From Aspidapion aeneum (lineage: Eukaryota; Arthropoda; Insecta; Coleoptera; Brentidae), in contig CAUYVT010000055.1 of NCBI GenBank assembly GCA_963576565.1, positions 124,001 through 188,000 on the forward strand: a stretch of 64,000 nucleotides of DNA. The letters run 5' to 3'. The translations under genes and the position numbers were made by a program. The notes under the pieces are model-generated. The model was not told the DNA's origin and ran no database searches. It saw only the letters and a program-made list of their open reading frames with translations. Shown piece after piece: positions 63,689 to 64,000 of the stretch. Position 1 is the first letter of the stretch; each line of letters starts with the position of its first letter.

Positions 63689-63750
63689 GAAGTAGGTCAG
63701 CGCCATCAATTTGTTAAGCGTGAACGATTGTGTTTTAACTGCTGCTTCGT

Positions 63751-64000
63751 CCCGGCGTTTAGTTTTAAGATATAAAATTTAGAGACATTTATCTAAATTA
63801 GAATGCTTTTTATTTTCTTTTTTTTTGCTAGAGTTATGCTCAAACTTTATACTTAAAGTTACTTTTATTTCTTGGTTTAAACTAATTTAGTTACTAAGAT
63901 ATGCCTTGCCTACAAAAAGGGTAAAAATTTGAATTTGCGCGGTGAATTATATGCTCAAGAATGCATTGACTTTACTTTATTATTTTTGCTTTTTCTACCT
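63751..64000. other. No gene seen
   Basis: A+T-rich sequence after the gag truncation; nothing recognised. Confidence 0.4.

Larger units (their letters stand above)
61677..63750 (+). mobile_element. Second BEL/Pao family: 5' LTR, leader, gag; truncated
   Basis: An LTR of 531 bp, a leader of about 430 bp, then gag. Coding similarity to the 33-kb element is low except for the shared BEL gag layout, so this is a distinct family. Recognisable sequence stops near 63750, before protease and RT. Confidence 0.8.

Overview
The window reads as A+T-rich arthropod DNA, most likely from an insect with a large, transposon-dense genome. The evidence is BEL/Pao and Ty3/gypsy LTR elements, an errantivirus-type env remnant, several non-LTR (LINE) families, Penelope-like elements (PLEs) with GIY-YIG nuclease, hAT and TA-target MITEs, and no bacterial operon structure. 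Almost everything recognisable is mobile-element sequence at different stages of decay. No complete host gene can be supported. One possible host exon with good splice sites, weakly ABCA-transporter-like, lies at 7854-8182 (minus). A multi-copy, intron-containing DDE-like gene of unknown family lies at 48.7-51.5 kb (minus), now broken.

Layout. 1-4001: minus-strand BEL/Pao copy with nonsense mutations, running off the left edge; its LTR abuts the 3' part of an errantivirus-like env gene plus 3' LTR (4002-5196). 5.2-10.2 kb: MITE ends, hairpins, the candidate exon and a BEL pol scrap. 10.2-17.7 kb: an RTE-like LINE split by a second LINE (11.74-17.30 kb) that itself carries a short hairpin-ended repeat. 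18.7-20.7 kb: minus-strand PLE split by a 1.2-kb hAT-type element. 20.9-27.1 kb: minus-strand RTE-like LINE (copy A) split by a composite PLE (22419-25884) flanked by a 12-bp direct repeat; inside the PLE lie a Jockey copy and a second hairpin-ended repeat. 27.3-40.04 kb: a foldback element, then RTE-like LINE copy B split by a TA-target long-TIR element (29107-39805). That element contains a 126-bp perfect palindrome, a third hairpin-ended repeat, a small MITE and, innermost, a near-intact young BEL/Pao element (31877-39325).

40.7-43.3 kb: TA-microsatellite repeat, PLE-type motif, a Ty3/gypsy integrase end with LTR, and tandem repeats. 43.5-47.6 kb: minus-strand LINE tail split by an internally deleted Ty3/gypsy copy (43834-47317, 184-bp LTRs, 5-bp TSD). 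48.1-48.7 kb: isolated LTR of a second BEL family. 51.7-55.2 kb: I-group LINE with RNase H. 55.9-56.8 kb: LINE scraps. 57.0-61.1 kb: nearly full-length CR1-like LINE with a zinc-finger ORF1 overlapping ORF2. 61.1-61.7 kb: minus LINE RT scrap. 61.7-63.75 kb: 5' LTR and gag of the second BEL family.

The genes do not form a pathway; what links them is insertion order. Target-site duplications and reading frames that resume across insertions allow a relative chronology of at least four layers in the 26-40 kb interval, with the BEL element youngest (its LTRs look identical). All assignments come from reading motifs by eye; no database search was run.
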